Source: Rhodocyclaceae bacterium
Lineage (GTDB): Bacteria > Pseudomonadota > Gammaproteobacteria > Burkholderiales > Rhodocyclaceae
NCBI GenBank assembly: GCA_016791145.1
Contig: JAEUNJ010000051.1
Coordinates: forward strand, 1-62,215
Direction of reading: 5' to 3'
Length of the DNA stretch: 62,215 nucleotides
Position 1 is the stretch's first letter. Each line of letters starts with the position of its first letter. The position numbers and the translations under genes were made by a program. Positions 39,857-49,124 of the stretch are shown piece after piece. The notes below the pieces were generated by a model, which searched no databases, had not been told where the DNA came from, and was given only the letters and a program-made list of their open reading frames with translations.

Positions 39857-40720
39857 ATGAGCTGGATCCAGAAACTGCTGCCGCCCAAGATCAAGCGCTC
39901 GGAGGGGGTGCGCAAGTCCATTCCCGAGGGGCTCTGGAGCAAGTGTCCCGCCTGCGAGGCCGTCCTCTACAGCACGGACCTGGAGAACAACCAGCAGGTC
40001 TGCCCGAAGTGCTCGCACCACCTGCGCATCCGCGCGCGCCACCGGCTCGACCTCCTGCTCGATCCGGAAGGGCGCTACGAGATCGGCGGCGAGGTCGCAC
40101 CCGTGGATGCCCTCAAGTTCAAGGACAGCCGGCGCTATCCCGAGCGCCTGGCGGCGGCCGCCGAGGATACCGGCGAATCGGACGCCCTCGTCGTGATGCA
40201 GGGGGCCATCAAGACCGTGCCGGTGGTGATCGCCTGCTTCGAGTTCGAGTTCCTGGGCGGTTCCATGGGCTCGGTTGTCGGCGAGCGTTTCGTGCGCGGG
40301 GTGCGGGCGGCCATCGAGAGCCAGTCCCCGTTCGTCTGCGTCACGGCCTCCGGAGGGGCGCGGATGCAGGAGGGATTGCTTTCCCTGATGCAGATGGCGA
40401 AGACCACCGCCGCGGTGAGCCTCCTGGCAAAGCACCGGCTGCCGTTCCTCACCGTGCTGACCGATCCGACCATGGGTGGCGTGTCGGCCTCGTTCGCCTT
40501 CGTCGGCGACGTGGTGATGGCCGAACCCGGCGCCCTGATCGGTTTCGCCGGTCCCCGGGTCATCGAGCAGACGGTTCGGCAGACCCTGCCCGAAGGCTTC
40601 CAGCGGGCCGAGTTCCTGCTCGAGAAGGGCGCCATCGACATGATCGTGGACCGGCGCCAGATGCGGGATCGCCTGGCTTCCCTGATCACCCTGCTGCAGG
40701 GCACCCCCGCCGTCGCCTGA
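39857..40720 (+). CDS. accD: Acetyl-CoA carboxylase carboxyltransferase beta subunit
   Basis: 287 aa. The N-terminal zinc finger uses Cys30, Cys33, Cys49 and Cys52 ([17 protein letters not shown]). The crotonase-fold domain carries [11 protein letters not shown] and [16 protein letters not shown], which build the oxyanion holes. With AccA it transfers CO2 from carboxybiotin to acetyl-CoA for fatty-acid synthesis. accA is not in this window. The stop overlaps folC (TGATG). Confidence 0.98.
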   Translation: MSWIQKLLPPKIKRSEGVRKSIPEGLWSKCPACEAVLYSTDLENNQQVCPKCSHHLRIRARHRLDLLLDPEGRYEIGGEVAPVDALKFKDSRRYPERLAAAAEDTGESDALVVMQGAIKTVPVVIACFEFEFLGGSMGSVVGERFVRGVRAAIESQSPFVCVTASGGARMQEGLLSLMQMAKTTAAVSLLAKHRLPFLTVLTDPTMGGVSASFAFVGDVVMAEPGALIGFAGPRVIEQTVRQTLPEGFQRAEFLLEKGAIDMIVDRRQMRDRLASLITLLQGTPAVA

Positions 40721-42030
40721 TGGTCGCCCCCTCGAACGCTCCCCGAGGCCCGGGGGAGGCGGGCGATACGCCGGATGCGAGGACCTTGGCGGAGTGGCTC
40801 GCCTACATCGAGGCCCGCCACGCGAAGGCCATCGATCTGGGTCTCGACCGCGTCCGCATCGTCAGCGCGCGCCTCGGGCAGCGACCCGCCTGCCCCGTGG
40901 TCACGGTGGCCGGCACCAACGGCAAGGGCTCCACCTGCGCCATGCTCGAGCGCATCCTGGGGGCCGCGGGCTACCGGGTTGGCCTGTACACCTCGCCCCA
41001 CCTGCTGCGCTACAACGAGCGGGTTCGCATCGCCGGGCGGGAAGCCTCCGACGAGGAACTGTGCGCCGGCTTTGCCCGGGTCGAGGCCGCCCGGGGTGAC
41101 GTGCCCCTCACCTATTTCGAGTTCGGCACCCTGGCCGCCTGGGAGGTTTTCGCCGCCGCCGCGCCCGATGCGGTGATCCTCGAGGTGGGTCTCGGCGGGC
41201 GTCTGGACGCCACCAACGTGTTCGACGCCGACTGTGCCGTCGTCACGGGCGTGGACCTGGATCACATGGAGTTTCTCGGCAACGACCGGGAATCCATCGC
41301 CTTCGAGAAGGCGGGCATCCTTCGCCCCGGCCGGCCGGCCGTCTGTGGCGACCCGCAACCGCCCGGGAGCCTCCTCGATCATGCAAAGCGCATCGGAGCC
41401 GGGCTGCAGGTGCTCGGCCGCGATTTCGGCTTCATCCGGCAGGATGGGCAATGGCAGTTCTGGGGGTCCGATGGCCGGCGCAGCGGGCTTGCGCACCCCG
41501 CCTTGCGCGGCGCCCGCCAACTTGCCAACGCGAGCACCGTCCTGGCGACCCTCGACTGCCTGCGCGGGAGCCTGCCCGTGGCCATGCGGGATATCCGGGA
41601 GGGTCTGGCCACCGTCGAGTTGCCGGGCCGATTCCAGGTGTTGCCCGGCCGCCCGACCCTGGTCCTGGACGTCGCCCACAATCCGCAGGCGGCCCGCACC
41701 CTCGCCGAGAACCTCGGCGACATGGCCTTCCATCCCCGTACCTGGGCGGTGTTCGGCATGCTCCGTGACAAGGACATGGCCGGCGTCATCGACGCGCTCC
41801 GGGGACGCGTGGACGCCTGGTTGCCGGCGGGCCTGGAAGGGCCCCGCGGCGCCTCGGGCGAGGAGGTCGCCGCGCTGCTGGGCGGTGCCGGTGAGACCGT
41901 GGTGGGCGTCTTCGCGGATCCCGGGCAGGCGCTGCGCCACGCCCTGGAGAACGCGGGGGGAGATGATAGAATCCTCGCCTTCGGATCGTTCCTGACGGTC
42001 GCACACGTGATGCGGGCGGTGGCTCGGTAG
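40720..42030 (+). CDS. folC: Folylpolyglutamate/dihydrofolate synthase
   Basis: 436 aa. The ATP loop is VTVAGTNGKGSTCAMLERIL, and the Mur-ligase-like signature LDATNVFDADCAVVTGVDLDH binds metal and folate. The C-terminal domain has LVLDVAHNPQAARTLAENL. It adds glutamate to dihydropteroate and folates. It is coupled to accD by overlapping stop and start and is followed by the SPOR gene, the accD-folC-dedD-cvpA-purF order known from E. coli. Confidence 0.97.
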   Translation: MVAPSNAPRGPGEAGDTPDARTLAEWLAYIEARHAKAIDLGLDRVRIVSARLGQRPACPVVTVAGTNGKGSTCAMLERILGAAGYRVGLYTSPHLLRYNERVRIAGREASDEELCAGFARVEAARGDVPLTYFEFGTLAAWEVFAAAAPDAVILEVGLGGRLDATNVFDADCAVVTGVDLDHMEFLGNDRESIAFEKAGILRPGRPAVCGDPQPPGSLLDHAKRIGAGLQVLGRDFGFIRQDGQWQFWGSDGRRSGLAHPALRGARQLANASTVLATLDCLRGSLPVAMRDIREGLATVELPGRFQVLPGRPTLVLDVAHNPQAARTLAENLGDMAFHPRTWAVFGMLRDKDMAGVIDALRGRVDAWLPAGLEGPRGASGEEVAALLGGAGETVVGVFADPGQALRHALENAGGDDRILAFGSFLTVAHVMRAVAR

Positions 42031-42052
42031 GCCGCCCTCCCTGCGGGATCCC

Positions 42053-42745
42053 ATGGCGGACAACGACGCAACGCTCGATGCCCAGACCGAACTGAAGAAA
42101 CGCGCGCGTCGGCGCCTGGTCGGTGCCACCGCGCTTGCCCTCCTGGCCGTGATCGTCCTGCCGATGGTCATGGACCGGGAACCGAAGCCGGCGCCTCAGG
42201 ACATCCAGGTCCGCATCCCCAGCCAGGACGCGGGCACCTTCACCTCCCGGATACTCCCCGCCAAGCCGGCATCGACGCCCCTGCCTCCGGTCGAGCCGAA
42301 GGGACCGGCCGGCGAGGCGAAGGCGGAATCCCCGCCGCCGGCGAGGGCCGAGGTACCCAAGGCCGAGGCTCCCCGGGTCGAGGCGAAAGCGGCGGCCAAG
42401 GCCGAGGCCCCGGGCGACGGGCACGCCAAACCTCCAGCCGCCGCCCCGAAGGGCGAACTGCCGGCTGCCAGCCCGCCTGCGGACCTGGCCAAGGCCGAGG
42501 CGGCCCTGGCCGGAGGGGGCGAGTGGGTCGTGCAACTGGGGGCCTACAAGGAAGCCGGCAACGTCAAGCTCCTGATGGCCAAGATCAAGGAAATGAAGAT
42601 TCCCGTCTACACCGAAAGGCTCGAGACGGCAGGCGGGGCCCGAACGCGCGTGCGGGCCGGACCCTTCCCGAGCCGGGAAGCGGCGGAAAAGGCCCAGGCG
42701 CGCATCCGCAGGATCGGGGTCGATGGATCCGTCGCACCCAAGTGA
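42053..42745 (+). CDS. SPOR-domain cell division protein (DedD-like)
   Basis: 230 aa. A cytosolic basic N-terminus is followed by one transmembrane helix (about 24-41, ALALLAVIVLPMVM), then an Ala/Pro/Lys-rich periplasmic linker (about 60-150). The SPOR domain at about 155-228 has WVVQLGAYKEAGNVKLLMAK and TRVRAGPFPSREAAEKA. SPOR domains bind denuded peptidoglycan at the septum. The position between folC and cvpA matches E. coli dedD. Confidence 0.92.
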   Translation: MADNDATLDAQTELKKRARRRLVGATALALLAVIVLPMVMDREPKPAPQDIQVRIPSQDAGTFTSRILPAKPASTPLPPVEPKGPAGEAKAESPPPARAEVPKAEAPRVEAKAAAKAEAPGDGHAKPPAAAPKGELPAASPPADLAKAEAALAGGGEWVVQLGAYKEAGNVKLLMAKIKEMKIPVYTERLETAGGARTRVRAGPFPSREAAEKAQARIRRIGVDGSVAPK

Positions 42746-43233
42746 CCTGGCTGGATTACGCCGTCCTGGCGATCCTCGCTGCCTCGGCCCTGCTGGGCGT
42801 CTGGCGCGGAATGGTCGGGGAGATCCTGGCCATCGCGGCGTGGGTGGCGGCGTTCTTCGCGGGCCGGGCCTTCGCGGCGCAGGCGGGAGGCCTGATCCCC
42901 GGGTTGCCGGCCGATCCGGTGGTCCGCTACGCGGCCGGTTTCGTGGCGGTCTTCCTGGCGGTGCTGGTCCTGGTCGCCCTGGCCCGCTGGCTTGTCTCGC
43001 TGTTGCTGAAGGCAGTGGGCCTGGCCCCGCTGGATCGCCTGCTCGGCGCGGTGTTCGGCCTGGCCCGGGGGGCCCTCGTGGTCCTCGCCGCGGTCCTGCT
43101 GGCCGGCCTGACACCCCTGCCGCAATCCCCCGGCTGGCGCGGGGCCTGGTCCGCGCCGCCGCTCGAGACGGCGGCCATCGCGGTCAAGCCCTGGTTGCCC
43201 GCCGAGGTGGCCAAGCGCATTCGATATCGTTAG
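42742..43233 (+). CDS. cvpA: CvpA family inner-membrane protein
   Basis: 163 aa with about four membrane helices. The motif [20 protein letters not shown] and the Arg/Gly turn [17 protein letters not shown] open the protein as in CvpA, which is linked to colicin V export and envelope homeostasis. Starts with GTG overlapping the preceding stop (GTGA) and is followed by purF after 10 nt. Confidence 0.93.
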   Translation: MTWLDYAVLAILAASALLGVWRGMVGEILAIAAWVAAFFAGRAFAAQAGGLIPGLPADPVVRYAAGFVAVFLAVLVLVALARWLVSLLLKAVGLAPLDRLLGAVFGLARGALVVLAAVLLAGLTPLPQSPGWRGAWSAPPLETAAIAVKPWLPAEVAKRIRYR

Positions 43234-43243
43234 AGGTCCGATC

Positions 43244-44770
43244 ATGTGCGGAATAATCGGGGCGGTGGCCACGACACCGGTCAACCAGATCCTTTACGAC
43301 GGGCTGCAGGTGCTCCAGCATCGCGGCCAGGATGCGGCGGGCATCGCCACCGCCGAGGCCGGTCGCTTCCACATGCACAAGGGGTCCGGGCTGGTGCGCG
43401 ACGTCTTCCGCACCCGCAACATGCGCAACCTGGTCGGCAACTGGGGCATCGGCCACTGCCGCTATCCGACCGCCGGCTCGGCCTTCAACCCGGCCGAGGC
43501 GCAGCCTTTCTACGTGAACTCGCCCTTCGGCCTCATGCTGGCCCACAACGGCAACCTGACCAATGCCGACCAGCTGAAGCGCGACATGTTCCTGCAGGAC
43601 CTGCGGCACATGAACACGAACTCGGATTCCGAGGTGCTGCTCAACGTGTTCGCCCACGAACTGCAGGCCGCCTCCCAGAACCGCTACCAGATGGATCCGG
43701 ACACCATCTTCCGGGCCGTTTCCGGGGTCCATCGAAGGGTCCGCGGCGCCTACGCGGTGGTGGCCATGATCGCCGGCTACGGACTCCTCGCCTTCCGCGA
43801 TCCCTACGGCATCCGGCCGCTGATCATCGGCCGGCACGAGACCATCCAGGGCGTCGAATACCTGATCGCCTCGGAGAGTGTCGCGGTCGACACGCTGGGC
43901 TTCAAGATACTGCGCGACGTGGAGCCGGGGGAGGCGGTGCTGATAGACATCCACGGCCGCTTCGTCAGCCGGCAGTGCGCCGAGCGGACCATTCATGCAC
44001 CCTGCATGTTCGAGTTCGTGTACCTGGCGCGGCCGGATTCGCTGATGGACGGGATTTCCGTCTACGAGACCCGGGTCAAGATGGGCGAATTCCTCGCCGA
44101 CAAGATCCGCCACACGATGCCACACCTGGAAGTGGACGCGGTGATCCCCATCCCGGACTCCAGCCGCCACGCCGCGATGGAGCTGGCGAGCCGGCTCGGC
44201 ATGCCCTACCGCGAGGGCTTCGTGAAGAACCGCTACATCGGGCGCACCTTCATCATGCCCGGCCAGGCCTCGCGCCGGAAATCAGTGCGCCAGAAGCTCA
44301 ACGCCATCGCCCAGGAATTCCGGGGCAAGAACGTGCTGCTCGTGGACGACTCCATCGTGCGCGGGACGACATCCCGGGAGATCATCCAGATGGCCCGGGA
44401 AGCGGGGGCGCGCAGGGTCTACTTCGCCTCCGCCAGTCCGCCGGTCCGCCACGCCAACGTCTATGGCATAGACATGCCCACGCGCGCGGAACTGATCGCG
44501 GCCTTCCGCTCCGACGACGAAATCCGCCGCGAGATCGGCGCCGACGCCCTGATCTACCAGGACCTGGATGCCCTGAAGGCGGCGGTGCGGGCGGTGAACC
44601 CGGCCATCGCCCAGTTCGAGACGTCCTGCTTCGACGGCTCGTACATCACCGGGGACGTGACGCAGGAATACCTTAGTAGCATAGAGGCTTCCCACGGGGG
44701 GCACGGCAAGGGCAACCCGGATGACGCCGAGGGCGCCCAGATGGACCTCAACCTCGTGCCCGCCGATTGA
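43244..44770 (+). CDS. purF: Amidophosphoribosyltransferase
   Basis: 508 aa. Cys2 is the N-terminal nucleophile (MCGIIGAV) of the glutamine amidotransferase domain; the E. coli-type form has no long propeptide. The PRPP-binding loop is [18 protein letters not shown]. It makes phosphoribosylamine, the first committed step of purine synthesis. Last gene of the long folC-purF run before a terminator. Confidence 0.98.
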   Translation: MCGIIGAVATTPVNQILYDGLQVLQHRGQDAAGIATAEAGRFHMHKGSGLVRDVFRTRNMRNLVGNWGIGHCRYPTAGSAFNPAEAQPFYVNSPFGLMLAHNGNLTNADQLKRDMFLQDLRHMNTNSDSEVLLNVFAHELQAASQNRYQMDPDTIFRAVSGVHRRVRGAYAVVAMIAGYGLLAFRDPYGIRPLIIGRHETIQGVEYLIASESVAVDTLGFKILRDVEPGEAVLIDIHGRFVSRQCAERTIHAPCMFEFVYLARPDSLMDGISVYETRVKMGEFLADKIRHTMPHLEVDAVIPIPDSSRHAAMELASRLGMPYREGFVKNRYIGRTFIMPGQASRRKSVRQKLNAIAQEFRGKNVLLVDDSIVRGTTSREIIQMAREAGARRVYFASASPPVRHANVYGIDMPTRAELIAAFRSDDEIRREIGADALIYQDLDALKAAVRAVNPAIAQFETSCFDGSYITGDVTQEYLSSIEASHGGHGKGNPDDAEGAQMDLNLVPAD

Positions 44771-44860
44771 CTCCGGCCATCGTTGCCGGTATCGTGGAGT
44801 CCTCGGCGCCGATTTGAGCTTCAGCTTGCGGGCGCCTAACAAATCCAGCTAAAGCGAGCC

Positions 44861-44897
44861 AAACCCGGTCCGCATTGCTGGCCGGGTTTTTTGTTTT
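44861..44897 (+). terminator. Rho-independent terminator of the purF transcript
   Basis: AAACCCGGT (44861-44869) pairs with GCCGGGTTT (44881-44889, one G-U), followed by TTTGTTTT. It lies 90 nt past the purF stop, ahead of metZ. Confidence 0.85.
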
Positions 44898-44938
44898 CCG
44901 GGTCCCGTCCGCGGGCCGGAACCAGTACGGAATCTGAC

Positions 44939-46105
44939 ATGGAAGACAACTTCGACACCCTGGCGGTGCGCGCCGGTCAGGTGCGCAGCCAGTTCAACGA
45001 GCACGCCGAGGCCCTGTATCTCACGTCCAGCTTCGTCTTCGAGAACGCCGCGCAGGCCGCGGCCCGCTTTTCGGGGGAGGAGGAGGGCAACGTCTACGCG
45101 CGCTTCACGAATCCCACCGTCACCATGCTCCAGGAACGGCTGGCCGCCCTGGAGGGCGCGGAGGCCTGCGTGGCCACGGCGTCCGGCATGTCCGCCATCC
45201 TCTCCACCGCCATGGCCTTCCTGAAATCCGGGGACCATGTGGTTGCCTCGCGGGCCCTGTTCGGGGCGACGCAGCAGTTGTTCGGAACCATCCTGACCCG
45301 CTTCGGGATACGGACGAGTTTCGTCGCGTCGCCATCGCCGGAGGCCTATCGCGAGGCGATGACGCCGGCGACGCGGATGCTGTTCGTCGAGACCCCTTCG
45401 AACCCGCTGACCGAAGTGCTCGACGTGGCCGCCCTGGCGGAGGTTGCCCGTGCGGGCGGCGCCCTGCTGGTGGTGGACAACTGCTTCTGCACGCCGGCGT
45501 TGCAGCGTCCCCTGGCGCTGGGCGCCGACCTGGTGGTGCATTCGGCCACGAAGTACCTGGACGGGCAGGGGCGCGTCCTCGGCGGGGCGGTCTGCGGCCG
45601 GCGGGCCCTGACGGAGGAGGTGTTCAAATTCCTGCGCACCGCGGGCCCCTGCATCTCGCCGTTCAATGCCTGGGTCATCCTGAAGGGGTTGGAGACCCTG
45701 CGCCTGCGCATGGAGGCCCAGTCGGCGCGGGCCCTGGACCTGGCGCGCTGGCTGGAGGCCCGTCCGGAGGTGGACCGCGTCTACTACCCCGGCCTGCCCT
45801 CCCACCCGCAGCACGAACTCGCCCGCCGCCAGCAGACGGCCGGCGGGGCCATCGTTTCCTTCCAGGTGAAGGGCGGCCGCGCCGCCGCCTGGCGGGTGGT
45901 GGACAACTGCCGGCTGCTTTCCATCACGGCGAACCTGGGGGATGTGAAGACCACCATCACCCATCCGGCCAGCACGACCCACGGACGCCTGACGCCCGAG
46001 GCCCGCGCCGAGGCGGGAATCGTCGAGGGACTGCTGCGGATCGCCGTGGGCCTGGAGGACCTGGCCGACATCCAGGGGGATCTGCTGCGGGGTTTGCCGG
46101 GCTGA
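44939..46105 (+). CDS. metZ: O-succinylhomoserine sulfhydrylase
   Basis: 388 aa. It is a Cys/Met-metabolism PLP enzyme, with the cofactor lysine in VVHSATKYLDGQGRVLGG, ATASGMSAI before it, and THPASTTHGRL near the C-terminus. Within the family it matches MetZ, which makes homocysteine directly from O-succinylhomoserine and sulfide. The neighbour purF supports this, as that order is usual in betaproteobacteria and pseudomonads. MetB-like activity cannot be excluded from sequence. The start lies 42 nt past the terminator. Confidence 0.93.
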   Translation: MEDNFDTLAVRAGQVRSQFNEHAEALYLTSSFVFENAAQAAARFSGEEEGNVYARFTNPTVTMLQERLAALEGAEACVATASGMSAILSTAMAFLKSGDHVVASRALFGATQQLFGTILTRFGIRTSFVASPSPEAYREAMTPATRMLFVETPSNPLTEVLDVAALAEVARAGGALLVVDNCFCTPALQRPLALGADLVVHSATKYLDGQGRVLGGAVCGRRALTEEVFKFLRTAGPCISPFNAWVILKGLETLRLRMEAQSARALDLARWLEARPEVDRVYYPGLPSHPQHELARRQQTAGGAIVSFQVKGGRAAAWRVVDNCRLLSITANLGDVKTTITHPASTTHGRLTPEARAEAGIVEGLLRIAVGLEDLADIQGDLLRGLPG

Positions 46106-46236
46106 GATCCCCGCACCGGCCCATGGGCGGACAACCGCAGCGGCGCCCCGCGGCGGCCCGGAATCGGGCACGCCGTCGGTGGCGGAAGCCCTCGGCTAGA
46201 ATCCGGCCGACCGTTCCAGCGATTCCGGAGTTCGCC

Positions 46237-46341
46237 ATGTCCCTTCCGCCGCCGCCCGCGGGCAAGCATCATGCGATCGTCATTGGATGGGCCGGGGAGC
46301 CGCGCCGTGGGTACCCGGTGGCACCGGCGGGCGGCTCGTGA
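46237..46341 (+). CDS. Short ORF coupled to the alpha/beta hydrolase
   Basis: A 34-aa ORF beginning MSLPPPPAGKHHAIVIGWAG. GGAG lies 8 nt before its ATG and TAGAAT about 45 nt before it. Its TGA overlaps the GTG proposed for the downstream hydrolase (GTGA), suggesting coupled translation. The HHAIVIG segment resembles the first beta strand of FAD/NAD oxidoreductases, so it could be a decayed fragment, a leader peptide, or chance. Confidence 0.3.
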   Translation: MSLPPPPAGKHHAIVIGWAGEPRRGYPVAPAGGS

Positions 46342-47357
46342 GCCCGGCCCGGCCTTTGCGGGTGCTCGGCGCGCTGGTGGCGCTGCTGGCGGGCGCGCTC
46401 GGGTTCGGGGTGGCCCTTACGTGGGCTCCGGATCTGCCCGTGGAGTCCCTGCGGGAGCGCTGGGCGCCGCCGCCATCGCGATTCGTGGACGTCAAGGGCC
46501 TGAAGGTCCATCTGCGCGATGAAGGCCGCCCGGACGATCCGGCGCCGCTGGTTCTGATCCACGGCACGTCGGCAAGCCTCCATACCTGGGAAGGCTGGGT
46601 GGCCGCCCTGCGCGGCACGCGCCGCGTCATCACCTTCGACCTGCCGGGTTTCGGGCTCACCGGGCCCAACGGGGCGAACGACTATCGGATCGCCGCCTAT
46701 GTCCGCTTCGTCCTGGACACCCTCGACACCCTGGGCGTGCAACGCTTCGTGGTGGGCGGAAACTCCCTCGGCGGGGAGGTGGCCTGGCAGGTGGCGGCCG
46801 CGGCCCCCGACCGGGCCGAACGGCTGATCCTCGTGGACGCCGGCGGCTATGCTTTCCGGCCCGAGTCCCTGCCGATCGGTTTCCACCTGGCGCGCACGCC
46901 GGGCGTCAATCGCCTGCTCGAATACACCCTGCCCCGTTCATTGATGGAGGCCAGCGTGCGCAACGTCTATGGCGATCCGGGCCGGGTCACGCCGGCACTG
47001 GTGGACCGCTACGAGGCCCTCACCCTGCGGGCCGGCAACCGCCGGGCCCTGGCCCACCGGTTCTCCCAGCTCGACTTCGGCGCCGGGGCGGCGCGCATCG
47101 CGACGCTGCGGCTGCCGACGCTGATCCTTTGGGGCGGCCGCGACCGGCTGATTCCTCCCGAGAACGGCCGGAATTTCCAGCGGGATATTCCCGGTGCGTG
47201 TCTGGTGATCTTCGACGACCTGGGCCATGTTCCCCACGAGGAGGATCCGGAGCGCACCGTGGCCGCGGTGGTGGATTTCCTGGCGACGCCGGTGCCCGTC
47301 CGCGCGCTGCCGGCGCATGCCGCACTCGCCGAGCCCGCAACCCCGACCAGGAGGTGA
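46338..47357 (+). CDS. Membrane-anchored alpha/beta hydrolase
   Basis: About 339 aa from GTG 46338; an ATG at 46287 would add 17 residues and has no ribosome site. An N-terminal hydrophobic helix (LGALVALLAGALGFGVAL) probably anchors it. The hydrolase fold shows LIHGTSASLHTWEGW (oxyanion), the nucleophile elbow GGNSLGGEVAW, LILWGGRDRLIPPENG (Asp) and LGHVPHEEDPE (His). Substrate is unknown; the pattern is that of esterases and meta-cleavage-type hydrolases. A small gene of unknown function follows after 1 nt. Confidence 0.85.
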   Translation: MSPARPLRVLGALVALLAGALGFGVALTWAPDLPVESLRERWAPPPSRFVDVKGLKVHLRDEGRPDDPAPLVLIHGTSASLHTWEGWVAALRGTRRVITFDLPGFGLTGPNGANDYRIAAYVRFVLDTLDTLGVQRFVVGGNSLGGEVAWQVAAAAPDRAERLILVDAGGYAFRPESLPIGFHLARTPGVNRLLEYTLPRSLMEASVRNVYGDPGRVTPALVDRYEALTLRAGNRRALAHRFSQLDFGAGAARIATLRLPTLILWGGRDRLIPPENGRNFQRDIPGACLVIFDDLGHVPHEEDPERTVAAVVDFLATPVPVRALPAHAALAEPATPTRR

Positions 47358-47358
47358 C

Positions 47359-47625
47359 ATGTTCCCCGAGATCGATGCAGCCATGACCAGGGACGAACTG
47401 GCGGCGGCCACCAGGGCCGTCGACTCGCGGCTGGTGGCCCTGGGCGGTGGCGCCTACGCCGGGCTCGGATTCAAGCTCAAGGCGCTGAAGGCCGCGGGTT
47501 TCGACGACCGGGGGCCGCCGGTTTCGCCGGCCCGCCTGGCCGCCTATGCCAGGCTTGCCCGGGTGCTCAACACCCAGGGGGAGGCGGCGACCATGGACAG
47601 CGTGATCGCCGCCCTCGCGGCGTGA
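47359..47625 (+). CDS. Conserved small protein of unknown function
   Basis: 88 aa, soluble, helical (DELAAATRAVDSRLVALGGG, PARLAAYARLARVL). No family recognised. AGGAGGTGAC before the ATG is an excellent ribosome site, so expression is likely. It is tightly placed after the hydrolase and overlaps the next gene's GTG by 4 nt. Confidence 0.65.
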   Translation: MFPEIDAAMTRDELAAATRAVDSRLVALGGGAYAGLGFKLKALKAAGFDDRGPPVSPARLAAYARLARVLNTQGEAATMDSVIAALAA

Positions 47626-48230
47626 CGGCGGGGGACCCCTTGAAGATGGACGACCTGCCGCCCGCCGTGCGGCCCTGGTCCTTCCGGGCGGTCGCCATGG
47701 CGGTGGGCGGCATCGTGCTGGGGAGCCTCGTGCTGTGGGGCCATGCCTGGTCCGGCCTGAAGCACAATTTCGCGGCATGCGGAGAGCATCCGACCTACGG
47801 CGGCGACCGGCAACGCTCAGCGCTGGCCAGGATGCAGGCGACGGTCCAGTGCCTGGACATCCGCAACGGGCCGGTCGAGAACTGGCTGGCGCGCGACATG
47901 CGGCGCATGGTGAACCGGCTGCCCAACGCGCCCTGTTCCCTGGTCGGCGTTTGGCGGTCCGAGCGCAAGCACATGGAATACCGGGTCACGCTGACCGCCG
48001 ACGGCCAGTTCGCCGCCCAGCCGGTGAGCGGCGGCTCCCAGGCGGTGCGCGGCTCCTGGGGCGTGGTCGGCGATACCCTGGTCTGGTTCTACGACGACAA
48101 GGTGGTCTGGCCTCCCGACGTGAATCCGCTCAAGTCGGACGCGGTGGGTTTCACGCTGACCGAGGTGGACGGCACCCGGACCCGGTACACCCTGCTGGAC
48201 CCCTTGCGCAATGCCGCCTGCCCGTCGTGA
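47622..48230 (+). CDS. Single-helix-anchored protein of unknown function
   Basis: 202 aa from a GTG overlapping the previous stop; ATG 47646 is an alternative. One transmembrane helix lies at about 24-42 (AVAMAVGGIVLGSLVLWG). The outer part has four cysteines (FAACGEHPT, VQCLDIRNG, APCSLVGVW, NAACPS). It has a beta-rich segment resembling lipocalin-like stability domains (YRVTLTADGQFAAQPVSGG, VRGSWGVVGDTLVWFYDD). Not recognised as a family; a periplasmic orientation is inferred. Confidence 0.65.
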   Translation: MTAGDPLKMDDLPPAVRPWSFRAVAMAVGGIVLGSLVLWGHAWSGLKHNFAACGEHPTYGGDRQRSALARMQATVQCLDIRNGPVENWLARDMRRMVNRLPNAPCSLVGVWRSERKHMEYRVTLTADGQFAAQPVSGGSQAVRGSWGVVGDTLVWFYDDKVVWPPDVNPLKSDAVGFTLTEVDGTRTRYTLLDPLRNAACPS

Positions 48231-48278
48231 CGGCGGCAAGGCCGACCTCGCCGGCCCACCGATTGGAGGTGAACGAGG

Positions 48279-48977
48279 ATGCTTCAACTGACCCGTGAAG
48301 TGACGGCGGCCGACTGGTTCGCCGTCGCCTGGTTCCTGGCCTGCTGGACCGGCTATGGCTGGCTGGCCGAGCGCGCCCATGCCTCGGCCCGGGGCCTGGT
48401 GGGCCTCGGCCACCGTTACCGGGTGGCCTGGGCCCGGCAGATGCTGGACCGGGAGGTGCGCATCGTCGATTCCGCCCTGGTCGGTAACCTGATGTCCAGC
48501 GTCTCCTTCTACGCGAACACCACCATCTACATCATCGCCGGCCTGATGGCGGTCCTCGGCACCATGGACAAGGTCATCTCGGTGACGGCGGACCTGCCCT
48601 TCGCCCGGGAGACGGGGCGGGAGCTGTGGGAGATCAAGCTCCTGCTGCTGCTGGCGGTTTTCGTCTTCGCCTATTTCAAGTTCACCTGGGCCCTGCGCCA
48701 GTTCAACCTGCTGTCCATCCTCATCGGCGCGGCGCCGCCGCCCACGGCGCCCGACGCGGAGCGGGAATCCTTCGCGGAAAAGATGGCGGCCGTGAACACC
48801 CTGTCCGGGGACGAGTTCAACCGCGGCATCCGGGCCTACTACTTCGGCCTGTCGGCGCTCGCCTGGTTCCTGAACCCCTGGATCTTCGTCGGCGTCACCA
48901 CGCTGATCGTCCTCGTCCTCTACCGCCGGGACTACGCGTCGCGGACGCTGGAAACCCTGCGGCAGGGGGTGCCGTAG
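48279..48977 (+). CDS. DUF599 multi-pass membrane protein
   Basis: 232 aa with four predicted helices. The pattern of conserved polar residues matches DUF599: DWFAVAWFLACWTGYGWLAE, then VDSALVGNLMSSVSFYANTT, then FAYFKFTWALRQFNLLSILI, and GIRAYYFGLSALAWFLNPW. Function is unknown. GGAGGTGAACGAGG lies before the ATG. It is the last gene of the plus-strand run and is convergent with the TauE-like permease. Confidence 0.85.
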   Translation: MLQLTREVTAADWFAVAWFLACWTGYGWLAERAHASARGLVGLGHRYRVAWARQMLDREVRIVDSALVGNLMSSVSFYANTTIYIIAGLMAVLGTMDKVISVTADLPFARETGRELWEIKLLLLLAVFVFAYFKFTWALRQFNLLSILIGAAPPPTAPDAERESFAEKMAAVNTLSGDEFNRGIRAYYFGLSALAWFLNPWIFVGVTTLIVLVLYRRDYASRTLETLRQGVP

Positions 48978-49124
48978 GGGCGGTCCCGCAACCGTGACGA
49001 GCGCCGCCGGGGCCGCGGGACGCGATGGATCGCCGTGTCCATGGATGCCCCGGCCCCGGGGCGAAAGGACCCGATCGGCACGGAACCCCCTCGGGGCGGC
49101 CAGGAATCGCCGCTGCCGCGGGGC

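Noticed and set aside
44771..44938. Possible SAM riboswitch before metZ
   Set aside because: The gap is mostly a Rho-independent terminator; no conserved SAM aptamer helices or pseudoknot were recognised.
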